DNA of 64,000 nt from Bacteroidota bacterium (GCA_021812985.1 JAKAMG010000009.1:1-64000), one strand, 5' to 3'. Shown: positions 16,726 to 26,220, counted from the first letter of the stretch. Made by a program: numbers and translations. The notes: a model not told the origin generated them from the letters alone.

Positions 16726-16754
16726 AGAAAAAGCCCCGCTCGGGGGGCGGGGCT
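16726..16754 (-). terminator. Rho-independent terminator after apt
   Basis: On the minus strand AGCCCCGC and GCGGGGCT form an 8-bp stem with a seven-base loop, followed by TTTTTCTT. It lies 16 bases after the apt stop codon and ends the EVE / enoyl-CoA hydratase / apt operon. Confidence 0.85.
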
Positions 16755-16769
16755 GGATTGAAAACTCGT

Positions 16770-17300
16770 TTAGTCCGTGTCGTATTCGATCAGTGAAAAT
16801 ACCTCCCTGCCGGGAATCACCTTTCGCCCATTGAGCGGAGTAAGTTCGATAAGGAAGCATATGCCCTCGATTTTGCCGCCCAGCCGCTCGATCAGCCTGC
16901 ACGCCGCTGCCACAGTTCCCCCGGTTGCGAGAAGATCATCGTGAACGAGTACGTGATCCCCAGGCACGATCGCATCCTTATGTATCTCCATGGAGTCCGT
17001 CCCGTATTCGAGCTGGTATTCCTCCCTGATAACGTCGGCGGGGAGCTTACCAGGTTTTCTTATTGGCACGAAACCCGCACCCAGTCTGTACGCGAGTACG
17101 CTCCCGAAGATGAACCCGCGAGATTCTACCGAGACCACTTTATCAATCTTCTTGTCCTTGTAATGCTCGTAGAATCTGTCGACCACATAGTTGAAAGCAT
17201 CGCTGTCTTTGAGAAGCGTTGTGATGTCACGGAACATTATTCCCTGCTTAGGAAAGCCGGGAACCGTCCTTATCTTTTCCTTGATGTCCACTATTCCCAC
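16770..17300 (-). CDS. apt: Adenine phosphoribosyltransferase
   Basis: Salvage enzyme that makes AMP from adenine and PRPP. It has 176 residues, as usual for Apt. Seen: N-terminal KEKIRTVPGFPKQGIMFRDI, VVSVESRGFIFGS near 60, and the PRPP-binding loop VLVHDDLLATGGTVAAA near 120. Its start overlaps the 3' end of the enoyl-CoA hydratase gene by ten bases, so it belongs to that operon, although the pathways are unrelated. A strong terminator follows. Confidence 0.96.
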   Translation of the reverse strand: MGIVDIKEKIRTVPGFPKQGIMFRDITTLLKDSDAFNYVVDRFYEHYKDKKIDKVVSVESRGFIFGSVLAYRLGAGFVPIRKPGKLPADVIREEYQLEYGTDSMEIHKDAIVPGDHVLVHDDLLATGGTVAAACRLIERLGGKIEGICFLIELTPLNGRKVIPGREVFSLIEYDTD

Positions 17301-18076
17301 TCCAGTTTCTCTTTGTTTAGGAATGATCTTACACCTTTACCGAAATCGTCAGTCGATCTGGCTATGACATTCACGGCACTGCTATACTTAAGTGCTTCCT
17401 CAAGCCCCATTTCAGTAATGCCGGACAGGACGTCCTTGGTCAGAGCGACCGCTTTGGAGCTCGTGCCGCTCACGAAATTTCCGAGAAACTGCTCGGCGCG
17501 TCGAGCAATTTCCTCATCAGGTACTACCGAGGAGAAGAGACCGATCCTTACGGCTTCCGCGGCGTCTATGATTTTGCCGGTAAGTGCAAGCTCTCTCACG
17601 TCCGACTCTCTCAGCTTCCTCAACGCAAAGTTGAGAACGACAGCCGGAACGAAACCTATCTTGACCTCCGTGAAACCGAACCTGGCCTTTTCGGAGGCGA
17701 GTATGACATCACAGGCAAGGGTCAGACCGAAAGCACCTGCCAGCGCCGGCCCTCTGACTACCGCGCAGGTGAGTTTCCTGCTTCTGTATACGCCGAGGAG
17801 GAAGTCTTTCAGCGCACAGGAATCATCCAGGTTGGCTGTCGAGGAATTCCTGGCAAGCATCTGAAGATAGTCCAGGTCCGCCCCCGCGGAAAAGGCCGTC
17901 CCCTCACCGCGGAACACGATTGCACGCACACTCTGGTCTGCGTCTGCCTCAGCAAAGAAACCGTCCAGCTCAGCCACCGCCACATCGTCTATCGCGTTCC
18001 GCTTTTCGGGCCTGTTGAAGGTCAGGTAGGCCACCTTGTCCCTGATTTCAAAATCAACCCTCTTTCCCATAATCAT
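17291..18076 (-). CDS. Enoyl-CoA hydratase/isomerase family protein
   Basis: A 261-residue crotonase-fold protein. The N-terminal strand LTFNRPEKRNAIDD, the oxyanion-hole segment FSAGADLDYL near 65, and the second oxyanion region RGPALAGAFGLTLACDVILAS near 105-125 are clear. The acidic residue positions typical of hydratases are only partly kept, so it could be a hydratase, isomerase or related thioester enzyme. Two starts are possible, ATG 18076 or ATG 18070; the upstream EVE gene ends in between. It overlaps EVE by four bases and apt by ten. Confidence 0.85.
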   Translation of the reverse strand: MIMGKRVDFEIRDKVAYLTFNRPEKRNAIDDVAVAELDGFFAEADADQSVRAIVFRGEGTAFSAGADLDYLQMLARNSSTANLDDSCALKDFLLGVYRSRKLTCAVVRGPALAGAFGLTLACDVILASEKARFGFTEVKIGFVPAVVLNFALRKLRESDVRELALTGKIIDAAEAVRIGLFSSVVPDEEIARRAEQFLGNFVSGTSSKAVALTKDVLSGITEMGLEEALKYSSAVNVIARSTDDFGKGVRSFLNKEKLEWE

Positions 18077-18483
18077 TCTTCCTTAGACATTTCAAAGATC
18101 AATTTCCAAACTTCCGCGCTGAGGCTCATTACCGAGAGCCTGGGAAGCCTGATCAGGTCGAAATCCCTGAGTTCTTTCCTCCGCTTGAGGATAGCGAGGG
18201 AAACGGGATTTCTCAGCTTGCTGACCGGTTTCAGGTTCACGACCACAAGTTTTCCGTCGTGCTTTTTCGGATCAGGATATGGATCGCGCGCTACGACCGC
18301 CTCGCCGACGACAGCTTTTTCACTCCCCGAATGATAAATGAGGCACCTATCCCCTGCCTTCATCGTCCTGATGTTCTTCAATGCCAGGTTGTTTGTGACG
18401 CCATCCCAAACGCACTCACCCTCGTTCAGAAGATTATCGAACGAGTAAGTCTGCGGCTCTGTCTTCAACAAGAAATATGACAA
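18073..18483 (-). CDS. EVE domain protein
   Basis: A 136-residue EVE (PUA-like) domain protein. Typical features are the start YFLLKTEPQTYSFDNLL, WDGVTNNLALKNIRTMKAGDRCLIYHSG near 30-55 and VVGEAVVARDPYPDP. EVE domains bind modified bases in DNA or RNA. The start is TTG at 18483, preceded by GGAGG at five bases, the only credible site. It heads the operon with enoyl-CoA hydratase and apt. No restriction or McrB-type gene is nearby, so this is the free-standing housekeeping form. Confidence 0.9.
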   Translation of the reverse strand: MSYFLLKTEPQTYSFDNLLNEGECVWDGVTNNLALKNIRTMKAGDRCLIYHSGSEKAVVGEAVVARDPYPDPKKHDGKLVVVNLKPVSKLRNPVSLAILKRRKELRDFDLIRLPRLSVMSLSAEVWKLIFEMSKEE

Positions 18484-18619
18484 TCTGCCCTCCGGACAAG
18501 TTTACCCGATTTCTTACAAGCTGGCACAGGCTCAATATCCCGGTCCGTGTCCCGATTGAATATCGGCAACTTAAGCCAAAGCATCAAACCTGGCAGTGCT
18601 GTCGCGGGTAAGGGGAAAA

Positions 18620-18648
18620 TTGATTTTGAGGGAGTGAGAGGATATTTT
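18620..18648 (+). promoter_or_regulatory. Predicted promoter of the GlcNAc kinase gene (leaderless geometry)
   Basis: TTGATT at 18620-18625, 17-base spacer, TATTTT at 18643-18648. The ATG at 18656 is seven bases further, where transcription should begin, and there is no ribosome-binding site in the preceding T-rich stretch. Confidence 0.5.
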
Positions 18649-18655
18649 TTTGTAA

Positions 18656-19585
18656 ATGGCACAATTCCTAAATCTCGGCTTCGACGGTGGCGCAACCAAG
18701 ACTACGTGCGTTGCTTTAGACTCAGACCTGCGTCAAGTGGTGGAATCGACCGGACCCGCTTCGAATTTTCAAATTATCGGGACAGACAAGGCATCTGAGA
18801 ATCTCCTGAAATTGACAGAGTCGGTCCTGAAGCAGGCGGGCGCAGATTATGCTGACATCGGTTCGATCTATCTCGGTTTGACCGGTGCCGGAAGGATCTC
18901 CGACGCTGACAGGATGCGTAACACTTTCATGGAACATCTGCAAAAGAGAATCTCACCTCTCCCTATCGTCCGGATAGGAAGCGACGCTCTCGCGGCACTG
19001 GAAGGAGCCTTTTCCGGCAATCCTGGCATGATCCTGATAGCGGGCACCGGCTCCATACTACTTGCCAAGGACGAACAGGACAGGATACACAGGGTCGGCG
19101 GATGGGGACGTTATATAGGCGACGAAGGGAGCGGCTACGCGCTCGGTCGCTCTGTCCTATCGGCCGCCGCGAGAGAGCTCGACGGGCGCGGACCAAAGAC
19201 AGTCATCACCGGACTTTTGAGGGAGCGACACGGACTAGACGATCAGCAGGCCATCATAAGGGCGGTGTACCAGGATAACCTGGACATCGCATCACTTGCA
19301 CCTGTCGTGATAGATGCCGCAGCCTCCGGCGACGAAGTCGCGATGGGGATCGTCAGGAATGCAGCCTCTGAACTTGCCGATCACGTCCAGGCAGCGATGA
19401 CGAAACTCCCGAGTATGGTTCGTATAGCCCTTATCGGAAGCATAGTTTCCACCGAAAACCCCCTGTCCGCCGAGGTGAGACTAACCCTGCAAAAGCGTTT
19501 TCCAGAAGTCATTATAAACAAACCAGAGAACAGCCCTGCTATGGGCGCGGCGCTTTTAGCCGCAAAATCCAAAGGACAAAAATGA
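18656..19585 (+). CDS. BadF/BcrA-type kinase, probable N-acetylglucosamine kinase
   Basis: A 309-residue ASKHA-fold kinase of the BadF/BadG/BcrA/BcrD family, whose members include eukaryotic-type GlcNAc kinase. Phosphate-1 loop is LGFDGGATKTTCVAL (about 5-19), phosphate-2 MILIAGTGSILL near 124, then GGWGRYIGDEGSGYALG and the adenosine region IALIGSIVSTENPLS near 260. The gene overlaps by four bases a GH3 glycosidase that would release GlcNAc or anhydro-muramyl sugars, so phosphorylation of recycled cell-wall amino sugar is the likely role. Confidence 0.85.
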   Translation: MAQFLNLGFDGGATKTTCVALDSDLRQVVESTGPASNFQIIGTDKASENLLKLTESVLKQAGADYADIGSIYLGLTGAGRISDADRMRNTFMEHLQKRISPLPIVRIGSDALAALEGAFSGNPGMILIAGTGSILLAKDEQDRIHRVGGWGRYIGDEGSGYALGRSVLSAAARELDGRGPKTVITGLLRERHGLDDQQAIIRAVYQDNLDIASLAPVVIDAAASGDEVAMGIVRNAASELADHVQAAMTKLPSMVRIALIGSIVSTENPLSAEVRLTLQKRFPEVIINKPENSPAMGAALLAAKSKGQK

Positions 19586-22500
19586 GACGATCCCTCCCCC
19601 TCTTCGTGAGTTTAGTGATGCTCATGTCATGCTCGGCCGGCCGCTATCAGATGGCCGGAGTCCCAGATTCCGGCGGAAAGTCGGAAGAAACCCACGAGAA
19701 GTCGGCGGACTGCATACTAAATGTGCCGTCGGACTCCTCATACTCCTGGCACGTGGACACCGAATGGGTAGAAAGTACCCTCGCCTCGATGTCGTTGCGC
19801 GACAAGGTCTCTCAAATGATCGTCCCTTTTACTTTTGTCCCCTACATGAGCTCCAACGACGACGGATATCAAAGACTCGTGCACTTGGTGAAGGACCTTC
19901 ATGTGGGCGGGTTTGTCGTGTCGCTTGGAGATGTCTACGAACAAGCCGTCCTTCTCAACAGGCTCCAGAAGATTTCGAAAATTCCCCTCCTCTTTTCATC
20001 CGACTACGAGTACGGGCTGGGAATGAGGCTGGCAAATACGATTTCCTTCCCGAGCAACATGGCACTCGGCGCCACGCGGGATTCCGCATTGACTTACCAA
20101 GTCGGCCGCGCAGTCGGAGCTGAGGCGCGCGCGGTCGGGGTGCTCCAGAACTACGCCCCGGTCTCTGATGTAAACGACAACCCAGAAAATCCTATAATAA
20201 ACGTCAGGTCGTTCGGTGAAAATCCAAGACTCGTCGGGAAACTCGCCGTCGCGTTCTTAAAGGGGGTACAGGACGCAGGAGTTCTAGCCACCGCTAAGCA
20301 TTTCCCAGGACACGGTGATACCGAAGTCGATTCGCATTCACAGCTCCCGACGATAGGCTATGCATACAGTCACCTCGATACACTGGAGCTGGTCCCTTTC
20401 CGCCGCGACATTTCGGCCGGAGTCAAGTCAATCATGGTGGCACACATTGCCTTCCCGAATTTCCAGGATGAAACCGGCGTACCGGCAACCCTCTCGCGCA
20501 AAGTCACGACAGGGATGCTCCGGGATTCACTGGGCTTTAGGGGCCTCGTTGTCACAGACGCACTGACGATGGGAGGCGTGACGAAGAAATATTCGACGGC
20601 GGAGGCCGCCATCCGCGCAGTCAGGGCAGGCGCAGATATACTCCTTATGCCCCCTGATGAGGAGACCGCGATAAACGCGATTGTGAGAGCGGTCCATGAT
20701 GGGGTAATCTCTTCTGAGCAGATCGACGCGGCCGTCAGGAAGATACTTGCCGTGAAGTCGGAACTCGGGCTGCAGCAGCGCCGCCTGATCGACTTGAGCC
20801 GCATCAGCGACATCGTCGGCTCCACCGATCATGAGCTACTCGCGAATGAAGCCGCGCGTAGGTCGATAACTGTTGTCAGGAACGTCGGCAATGTTCTGCC
20901 TCTCCAATACCACCAGCAGCAGGAAATACTTTGCCTGACTGTGGCAGACAACGGCGATCCTGATATCGGTGCGCAATTCAGAAAAGAGATTGCCCAGAGA
21001 TGTGATCATGTCGTGTATGCTCAGATCAACCCGGCATCCAATCAGATCGACTTTGACAGGGTTTTCAAACTCTCCCAGCAGGCGGATATCATATTAATTC
21101 CATCTTACGTTCAATGGAGAAGCGGTCTGGGAACCGTAGATTTCACTCCAGAGATAAAAGGTTTCCTGAACAAAGTGATTGCCGAGGAGAAGCCATGCGT
21201 GATGGTTTCCTTCGGGAACCCGTATCTCCTGAGAAGCGTCCCGATCGTGCCCTCCTACGTCTGCGCTTACAGCTCTGCGAAACCGACAGTGACTGCCGCG
21301 GTGGAGGCCATGTTCGGTGAGACAAACGTCTCTGGAAGACTCCCCATAACCATACCCAACGCTGCCCAATACGGCGACGGGGTGGATATTCCGAAGACGA
21401 GTCTCAGATATGGAACCGCGCTCGCTGCAGGATTCAATCCAACCCGACTCGCGAAACTCGACTCGATCATGAATTACTGGGTCGCAGACAGTGCCTTTCC
21501 GGGAGCACAACTTCTCGTGGCAAAGGACGGCATAATCGCTTACGACAAGGATTTTGGCACGCTTGACACTTCACTATTCTCACGGCGTGTGCAGCCCAAC
21601 ACCATGTATGACCTCGCCTCTCTCACGAAGGTCATCGCGACGACTTTCGCAGCCATGAAACTGTACGACGAGGGAAAGCTGGATATTAACGCGCCGGTCG
21701 TGAATTACATTCCTCAGTTCGGGCAAAACGGGAAGGAACATGTCACCATACGCGATCTACTCGTCCATGACTCCGGCCTCCCTCCCGATCCGCCGCATTA
21801 TCTTTGGAATACCTCCGTCATATCTGACGGACAGTTAAACAGGCTCCTGAAGGATCCTCACGCTTTCGTTTACCCCGATTCATTCGGCTCAAACTTCAAC
21901 GCGGCGCATGACGCGATGTATGACAGCCTTTACGCGACTCCGCTAGTCTACAAGACCGGAACTAAGATGGTCTACAGCGACATTGGGATGCTTGTCATGG
22001 GAAAAGTGATCGAAAAGATCACGGGGGTGCCTCTCGATAAGTACGTCGAGGAGAATTTCTATAAACCTCTCGGCATGACTCATACCATGTTCACACCTCC
22101 GAATTACCTGTGGAAGAACTGCGCGGCCACCGAATACGACTCAGCCGCAGGGGGCCTGTTGCAGGGAGTGGTACACGATGAGAACTCGCGGTCGCTGGGA
22201 GGAGTCGCGGGGCACGCGGGACTCTTCTCTACGAGCGAGGACCTGGCCGTGTACGCGCAGATGCTCCTCAACGGCGGCGTATATGACGGCAGGAGATACC
22301 TGAAAAGCTCGACCATTGCGCTCTTCACCAAGAAACAGTCGAGCCTCAGCACTCGAGGCCTCGGTTGGGATACGAAATCACCGGACCATTCAAGTGCTGG
22401 ACACTATTTCTCGCCCAATTCGTTCGGGCATCTCGGTTTCACAGGTACTTCCCTATGGGTCGATCCCGTTAGAAAGCTCTTCGTGGTACTGTTGACAAAT

Positions 22501-22593
22501 CGCGTTTGTCCGACTCGCGCCAACGAGAAGATCGCTGCCGTTAGACCCGATGTCCATGACGCCGTCATAGAAGCCCTGGAGGGCGAAAAATGA
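19582..22593 (+). CDS. GH3 beta-N-acetylhexosaminidase fused to a serine beta-lactamase-fold domain, lipoprotein
   Basis: A 1003-residue exported protein. The signal FVSLVMLMSCSAG is a lipobox, placing it on a membrane. Residues about 60-405 are a NagZ-like GH3 domain with the acid/base histidine loop KHFPGHGDTEVD near 240 and nucleophile Asp in VVTDALTMGG near 325; a GH3 C-terminal domain runs to about 615. From about 630 there is a class-C-beta-lactamase/DD-peptidase-fold domain with SLTK near 680, YSD near 797 and HLGFTGT near 949. The gene is coupled to an amino-sugar kinase. Together they suggest turnover of peptidoglycan. Fusions of this order are known in Bacteroidota. Confidence 0.92.
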   Translation: MRRSLPLFVSLVMLMSCSAGRYQMAGVPDSGGKSEETHEKSADCILNVPSDSSYSWHVDTEWVESTLASMSLRDKVSQMIVPFTFVPYMSSNDDGYQRLVHLVKDLHVGGFVVSLGDVYEQAVLLNRLQKISKIPLLFSSDYEYGLGMRLANTISFPSNMALGATRDSALTYQVGRAVGAEARAVGVLQNYAPVSDVNDNPENPIINVRSFGENPRLVGKLAVAFLKGVQDAGVLATAKHFPGHGDTEVDSHSQLPTIGYAYSHLDTLELVPFRRDISAGVKSIMVAHIAFPNFQDETGVPATLSRKVTTGMLRDSLGFRGLVVTDALTMGGVTKKYSTAEAAIRAVRAGADILLMPPDEETAINAIVRAVHDGVISSEQIDAAVRKILAVKSELGLQQRRLIDLSRISDIVGSTDHELLANEAARRSITVVRNVGNVLPLQYHQQQEILCLTVADNGDPDIGAQFRKEIAQRCDHVVYAQINPASNQIDFDRVFKLSQQADIILIPSYVQWRSGLGTVDFTPEIKGFLNKVIAEEKPCVMVSFGNPYLLRSVPIVPSYVCAYSSAKPTVTAAVEAMFGETNVSGRLPITIPNAAQYGDGVDIPKTSLRYGTALAAGFNPTRLAKLDSIMNYWVADSAFPGAQLLVAKDGIIAYDKDFGTLDTSLFSRRVQPNTMYDLASLTKVIATTFAAMKLYDEGKLDINAPVVNYIPQFGQNGKEHVTIRDLLVHDSGLPPDPPHYLWNTSVISDGQLNRLLKDPHAFVYPDSFGSNFNAAHDAMYDSLYATPLVYKTGTKMVYSDIGMLVMGKVIEKITGVPLDKYVEENFYKPLGMTHTMFTPPNYLWKNCAATEYDSAAGGLLQGVVHDENSRSLGGVAGHAGLFSTSEDLAVYAQMLLNGGVYDGRRYLKSSTIALFTKKQSSLSTRGLGWDTKSPDHSSAGHYFSPNSFGHLGFTGTSLWVDPVRKLFVVLLTNRVCPTRANEKIAAVRPDVHDAVIEALEGEK

Positions 22594-22659
22594 CGGCTCT
22601 GTCTCCGCGCCCCCCGCGCGACGTCGGGCAAGTTGAATTCCGACCGGGTACTCCGTAGA

Positions 22660-23343
22660 ATGCGCATACTTGTTGTTGAAGACGAGAAGAAGGTCGCGTC
22701 CTTCATAAAGAAAGGACTCGAAGAGCAGTCTTACGCCGTTGACGCCGTTTACGACGGGATCGAAGGCGAGAAGTATGCCACTCTAAACGAGTACGATCTC
22801 ATTATCCTCGATGTCCTCCTCCCACGGCAGGACGGGATCGTCACCTGCCAGAAGATAAGGCTTAAGAAAGTGGAGACACCCGTTCTCATGCTGACGGCGC
22901 TTGGCGAAACTGAGGACAAGGTACGGGGTCTCGATTCTGGAGCTGACGATTATCTTACCAAGCCGTTCCAGTTCGAGGAACTCCTCGCCAGGGTCCGGGC
23001 GCTTCTCCGACGGAAGAGCCAGGACAAATCCACAGTGCTTCAGGTGGGCGGGCTGGCCCTGGACCCAGTGACCCGAACAGTCGAAAGGGAGGGAAAGCCG
23101 ATTCGTCTGACCAACAAGGAATTTGCCCTCCTCGAGTACTTTCTCCGGAACAAGGGGCAGCTTCTTTCGCGCGTTAACCTGGCACAGCATGTCTGGAACG
23201 TCAGCTTCGACATGGAATCGAACGTCATCGACGTCTACGTCAAACTTCTGCGAAGGAAAATCGACAAGGGCTTCGACAAACCTTTGCTGCATACGGTAGT
23301 CGGAGCTGGATACGTTTTGAGAGATGAAGATTCGAACGATTAG
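22660..23343 (+). CDS. OmpR-family response regulator
   Basis: A 227-residue two-domain regulator. Receiver domain 1-120 with acidic pair VEDE, phospho-acceptor Asp in LIILDVLLPRQDG near 51, Thr in MLTALGE and Lys in YLTKPF; winged-helix DNA-binding domain from about 128 with RLTNKEFALLEYFLRN and a C-terminal VVGAGYVL hairpin. The ATG at 22660 gives the canonical MRILVVEDE start. It overlaps the sensor kinase gene by 20 bases. The targets are unknown, although the upstream cell-wall genes are on the same strand 66 bases away. Confidence 0.95.
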   Translation: MRILVVEDEKKVASFIKKGLEEQSYAVDAVYDGIEGEKYATLNEYDLIILDVLLPRQDGIVTCQKIRLKKVETPVLMLTALGETEDKVRGLDSGADDYLTKPFQFEELLARVRALLRRKSQDKSTVLQVGGLALDPVTRTVEREGKPIRLTNKEFALLEYFLRNKGQLLSRVNLAQHVWNVSFDMESNVIDVYVKLLRRKIDKGFDKPLLHTVVGAGYVLRDEDSND

Positions 23344-24796
23344 AGCGAAGATAATCTTCCTCTTCGTCGTCATTTTCGGGCTGACACTGTCACTCTTCTC
23401 CGGCGCGTTGTACTACCTCTACGCGAGGCAGAGTGCGCAGAACTTCGACCTCAACCTGAGCAACGACGCGCTGGCAATAGTCGGGATGGTAAAGGGTGAC
23501 AGTTTCCTCGAACAGGAGATCATATCGGGGCTTATTCAACAGCCTCTCCGTCCCAACCTTGGCACTAACAGGTATGTCCAGGTTGTCTCAATCACCGGCA
23601 ATGTCATCATTCGTTCCTCGAACATGAAGGAGGCCGGCCTTCCCATAACGACTGACGTCCTTACGCTAGCCCTCAGCCATCACCAGGTATTCGAGACGCT
23701 GGACAAGCGGACAACCAAGGCGTTGATCGGGGGCGGAAGACTAAGGATGGTGACCTACCCTGTTTTCGACGATCTGGTGCCGAGATATCTTGTCCAGGTC
23801 GCGGCCAGCACTACGTCTCTCGACGATAACATGTTCGAACTTAGGCTCCTTCTGTTCATTTCGGTCCCTTTGACGATCCTGGCGGCAGCCCTCGGCGGCC
23901 TGTTCCTGGCCAAGAAGGCCTTCGACCCGATAGACAGGATAATCAGGACCGCGCAATCGATCTCGGCGGAACACCTTGACAAGCGACTCGACACCGGAAA
24001 GGTGGATGACGAGGTCACGAGGCTTTCGAGAACACTGAACGATATGTTTGACCGAATAGAGGAAGCCTTCCGTCTGCAGAAACAATTCACGGCAGATGCC
24101 TCACACGAGTTGAAGACCCCCCTTACTATTCTGCTCGGGGAAATGGAGGTCGCACTAGCCAATCCAAGGACAAGCGAAGACTATGTGGGAACGCTCAAGA
24201 GTGCTGTCGAGGAAATCAGGCGAATCACGAAGATAGTCGACGAACTCTTGACCATCGCAAGACTCGAAAGTGGGCAGCTGAGGCTTCAAAAGCTACCGGT
24301 CAGGCTGGATGAGCTTCTCCTCGACGCGGTGTCAAAAACATCCGCATATGCTTCAAAGCGCTCGATATCAATCAGCTTCGAAGTCCGGAACCAATCGAAC
24401 GGAGACGACGAGGAGATAATGATTGCTGGCGACGAGGACAAGCTCCTGAGCGTCTTCATCAATCTCCTCGACAATGCAGTCAAATATTCGGATGACAACT
24501 CCTCAATCAGGGTAGTTCAGACCACAGGAAATAATTCGGCGATCGTCGAGATATCGGATAACGGCGTGGGAATAACGAAGGAAGACCTTCCTCACGTTTT
24601 CGACCGCTTCTATCGCGCTGACAAGTCGCGTTCCTCTGCCGGAAATCGGAGCGGGACCGGCCTGGGACTCCCAATCTCAAAGTACCTGATCGAGGCGCTT
24701 GGCGGATCAATTTCTATAAAGAGCGAAGCTGGCGCAGGCACAACCGTAACCGTCAAGCTTCCCATAATGTTACCTGCCGGAACGTCCTCCCTCTGA
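23324..24796 (+). CDS. Sensor histidine kinase (EnvZ/CusS-like)
   Basis: A 490-residue membrane sensor kinase. One transmembrane helix near 10-30, an extracytoplasmic sensor domain to about 165, a second helix near 168-190, HAMP (about 190-245), HisKA with the reactive histidine in DASHELKTPLT near 260, and HATPase with N box NLLDNAVKYSDD, G1 ISDNGVGI and G2 SGTGLGLPISKYL. It forms a pair with the overlapping response regulator. The signal is unknown. Confidence 0.95.
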   Translation: MKIRTIRAKIIFLFVVIFGLTLSLFSGALYYLYARQSAQNFDLNLSNDALAIVGMVKGDSFLEQEIISGLIQQPLRPNLGTNRYVQVVSITGNVIIRSSNMKEAGLPITTDVLTLALSHHQVFETLDKRTTKALIGGGRLRMVTYPVFDDLVPRYLVQVAASTTSLDDNMFELRLLLFISVPLTILAAALGGLFLAKKAFDPIDRIIRTAQSISAEHLDKRLDTGKVDDEVTRLSRTLNDMFDRIEEAFRLQKQFTADASHELKTPLTILLGEMEVALANPRTSEDYVGTLKSAVEEIRRITKIVDELLTIARLESGQLRLQKLPVRLDELLLDAVSKTSAYASKRSISISFEVRNQSNGDDEEIMIAGDEDKLLSVFINLLDNAVKYSDDNSSIRVVQTTGNNSAIVEISDNGVGITKEDLPHVFDRFYRADKSRSSAGNRSGTGLGLPISKYLIEALGGSISIKSEAGAGTTVTVKLPIMLPAGTSSL

Positions 24797-24826
24797 AGTC
24801 ACGCTACGTGCGCCCATCGTCGGGGC

Positions 24827-24854
24827 AAAAAAAAGAGCGGCCCGATCGCCGCTC
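24827..24854 (-). terminator. Rho-independent terminator after frr
   Basis: On the minus strand GAGCGGC-GATCGG-GCCGCTC is followed by eight T residues. It lies 29 bases after the frr stop codon, between converging genes, and closes the ribosomal/frr operon. Confidence 0.9.
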
Positions 24855-24883
24855 CTTCTGAATCCGTGTACTATGCGCAGACG

Positions 24884-25441
24884 TCAGACTTCCATTATTT
24901 CCTTTTCTTTCATCGCCAGAATGTCGTCCACCTGTTTGATGTACCTATCGGTAAGCTTCTGCACCTCCGCTTCGCCGCGCTTCCGCTCGTCCTCGGAGAC
25001 ATGCTCATCTTTCTCAGCCTTCTTCAGGTGTTCATTCGAGTCGCGCCGAATGTTCCTTATCGTAACTTTGCCGTCCTCGGAAAACTTCTTAGCCACCTTC
25101 GCGAGTTCCTTGCGCCGCTCCTCGGTTAGCGGAGGTATAGCAAGCCTTATCACCGTCCCGTCATTTGCAGGCGTCAGTCCGATGTTCGCGGCAAGTATAG
25201 CCTTCTCGACTTCATTTATGACCGATTTGTCCCACGGCTGAACGGTTACGGTGTGTGCGTCAGGGGCGTTTACCGTGGCGGTCTGTGCGATTGGCAACTT
25301 CTGCCCGTAATAGTCAATCCTGATGTCGTCGAGTATAGCCACAGTTGCCTTACCTGAGCGGAGTTTGGATAGCTCCTGCCTTGTGAACTCGACAGCCTTC
25401 TTCATTTTGTCTTCTGTCTCGTGAATAATCTTGTCCAGCAT
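24884..25441 (-). CDS. frr: Ribosome recycling factor
   Basis: Splits post-termination ribosomes together with EF-G. Its 185 residues match the family. Seen: KMKKAVEFTRQELSKLRSGKATVAILDDIRIDYYG (the classic arginine- and serine-rich first helix and hinge), LTEERRKELAKVAKKFSEDGKV and the long third helix to the end. It follows pyrH by 30 bases, an arrangement conserved in many bacteria. Confidence 0.98.
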   Translation of the reverse strand: MLDKIIHETEDKMKKAVEFTRQELSKLRSGKATVAILDDIRIDYYGQKLPIAQTATVNAPDAHTVTVQPWDKSVINEVEKAILAANIGLTPANDGTVIRLAIPPLTEERRKELAKVAKKFSEDGKVTIRNIRRDSNEHLKKAEKDEHVSEDERKRGEAEVQKLTDRYIKQVDDILAMKEKEIMEV

Positions 25442-25471
25442 AAACTTCTCCGATTTTTTGATCTAAACTTT

Positions 25472-26185
25472 CTAAGGCTGCACCGTCGATCCGACCTTCT
25501 CGCCGGCTACGATCTTCTTAAGGCTTCCGGGGACCGTCATGTTGAAGACCACGATCGGAAGCTTGTTCTCCTTGCAGAGAGTTATCGCGGTGAGGTCCAT
25601 TACCTTAAGATCCTTCTGGAGGACATCCATGTATGAAATTGTCGGAAACATTTTCGCCGAGGGGTTTTTCTCCGGATCGGAATCGTAGACGCCATCCACA
25701 CGAGTTCCCTTGATTATAACGTTGGCCTTGATTTCCACAGCCCGCAGCGCCGCTGCGGTATCCGTTGTGAAATAAGGATTACCCGTCCCCGCTCCGAATA
25801 TGACAACTCTTCCCTTCTCGAGATGCCTGATCGCGCGGCGTCTTATGTATGGCTCGGCCATCTGTTCCATCGATATAGCCGTCATCAGTCTTGTATAGAT
25901 TCCGTTCTTCTCCAGGACATTCTGGAGGGCGAGTGAATTTATGACGGTCGCCAGCATGCCCATCTGGTCGCCCACAACCTTGTCGATTCCGTCTGCGGCC
26001 GCAGCAATGCCTCTGTATATATTCCCTCCCCCTATGACTATACCGATCTGGACGCCAAGTGAGTGAATAGCAGAAATCTCGTTCGAGAAATGTTCGAGCA
26101 CAACCGGGTCCAGACCGTAGCCTCTGTCGCCCATGAGTGCCTCGCCGCTCAACTTCAGGAGTATCCTGTTGTATTTGAGGTCCAC
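25472..26185 (-). CDS. pyrH: UMP kinase
   Basis: Hexameric amino-acid-kinase-fold enzyme making UDP from UMP. It has 237 residues. Seen: [27 protein letters not shown] near 48, [16 protein letters not shown] near 72, [17 protein letters not shown] near 130 and [18 protein letters not shown]-type loop. The start is GTG at 26185 behind AAAAGGAGCG. A terminator-like hairpin separates it from tsf, so it may have its own promoter as well. Confidence 0.97.
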   Translation of the reverse strand: MDLKYNRILLKLSGEALMGDRGYGLDPVVLEHFSNEISAIHSLGVQIGIVIGGGNIYRGIAAAADGIDKVVGDQMGMLATVINSLALQNVLEKNGIYTRLMTAISMEQMAEPYIRRRAIRHLEKGRVVIFGAGTGNPYFTTDTAAALRAVEIKANVIIKGTRVDGVYDSDPEKNPSAKMFPTISYMDVLQKDLKVMDLTAITLCKENKLPIVVFNMTVPGSLKKIVAGEKVGSTVQP

Positions 26186-26220
26186 GCTCGCTCCTTTTGA
26201 GAGTTAATGTAACAATTTAT

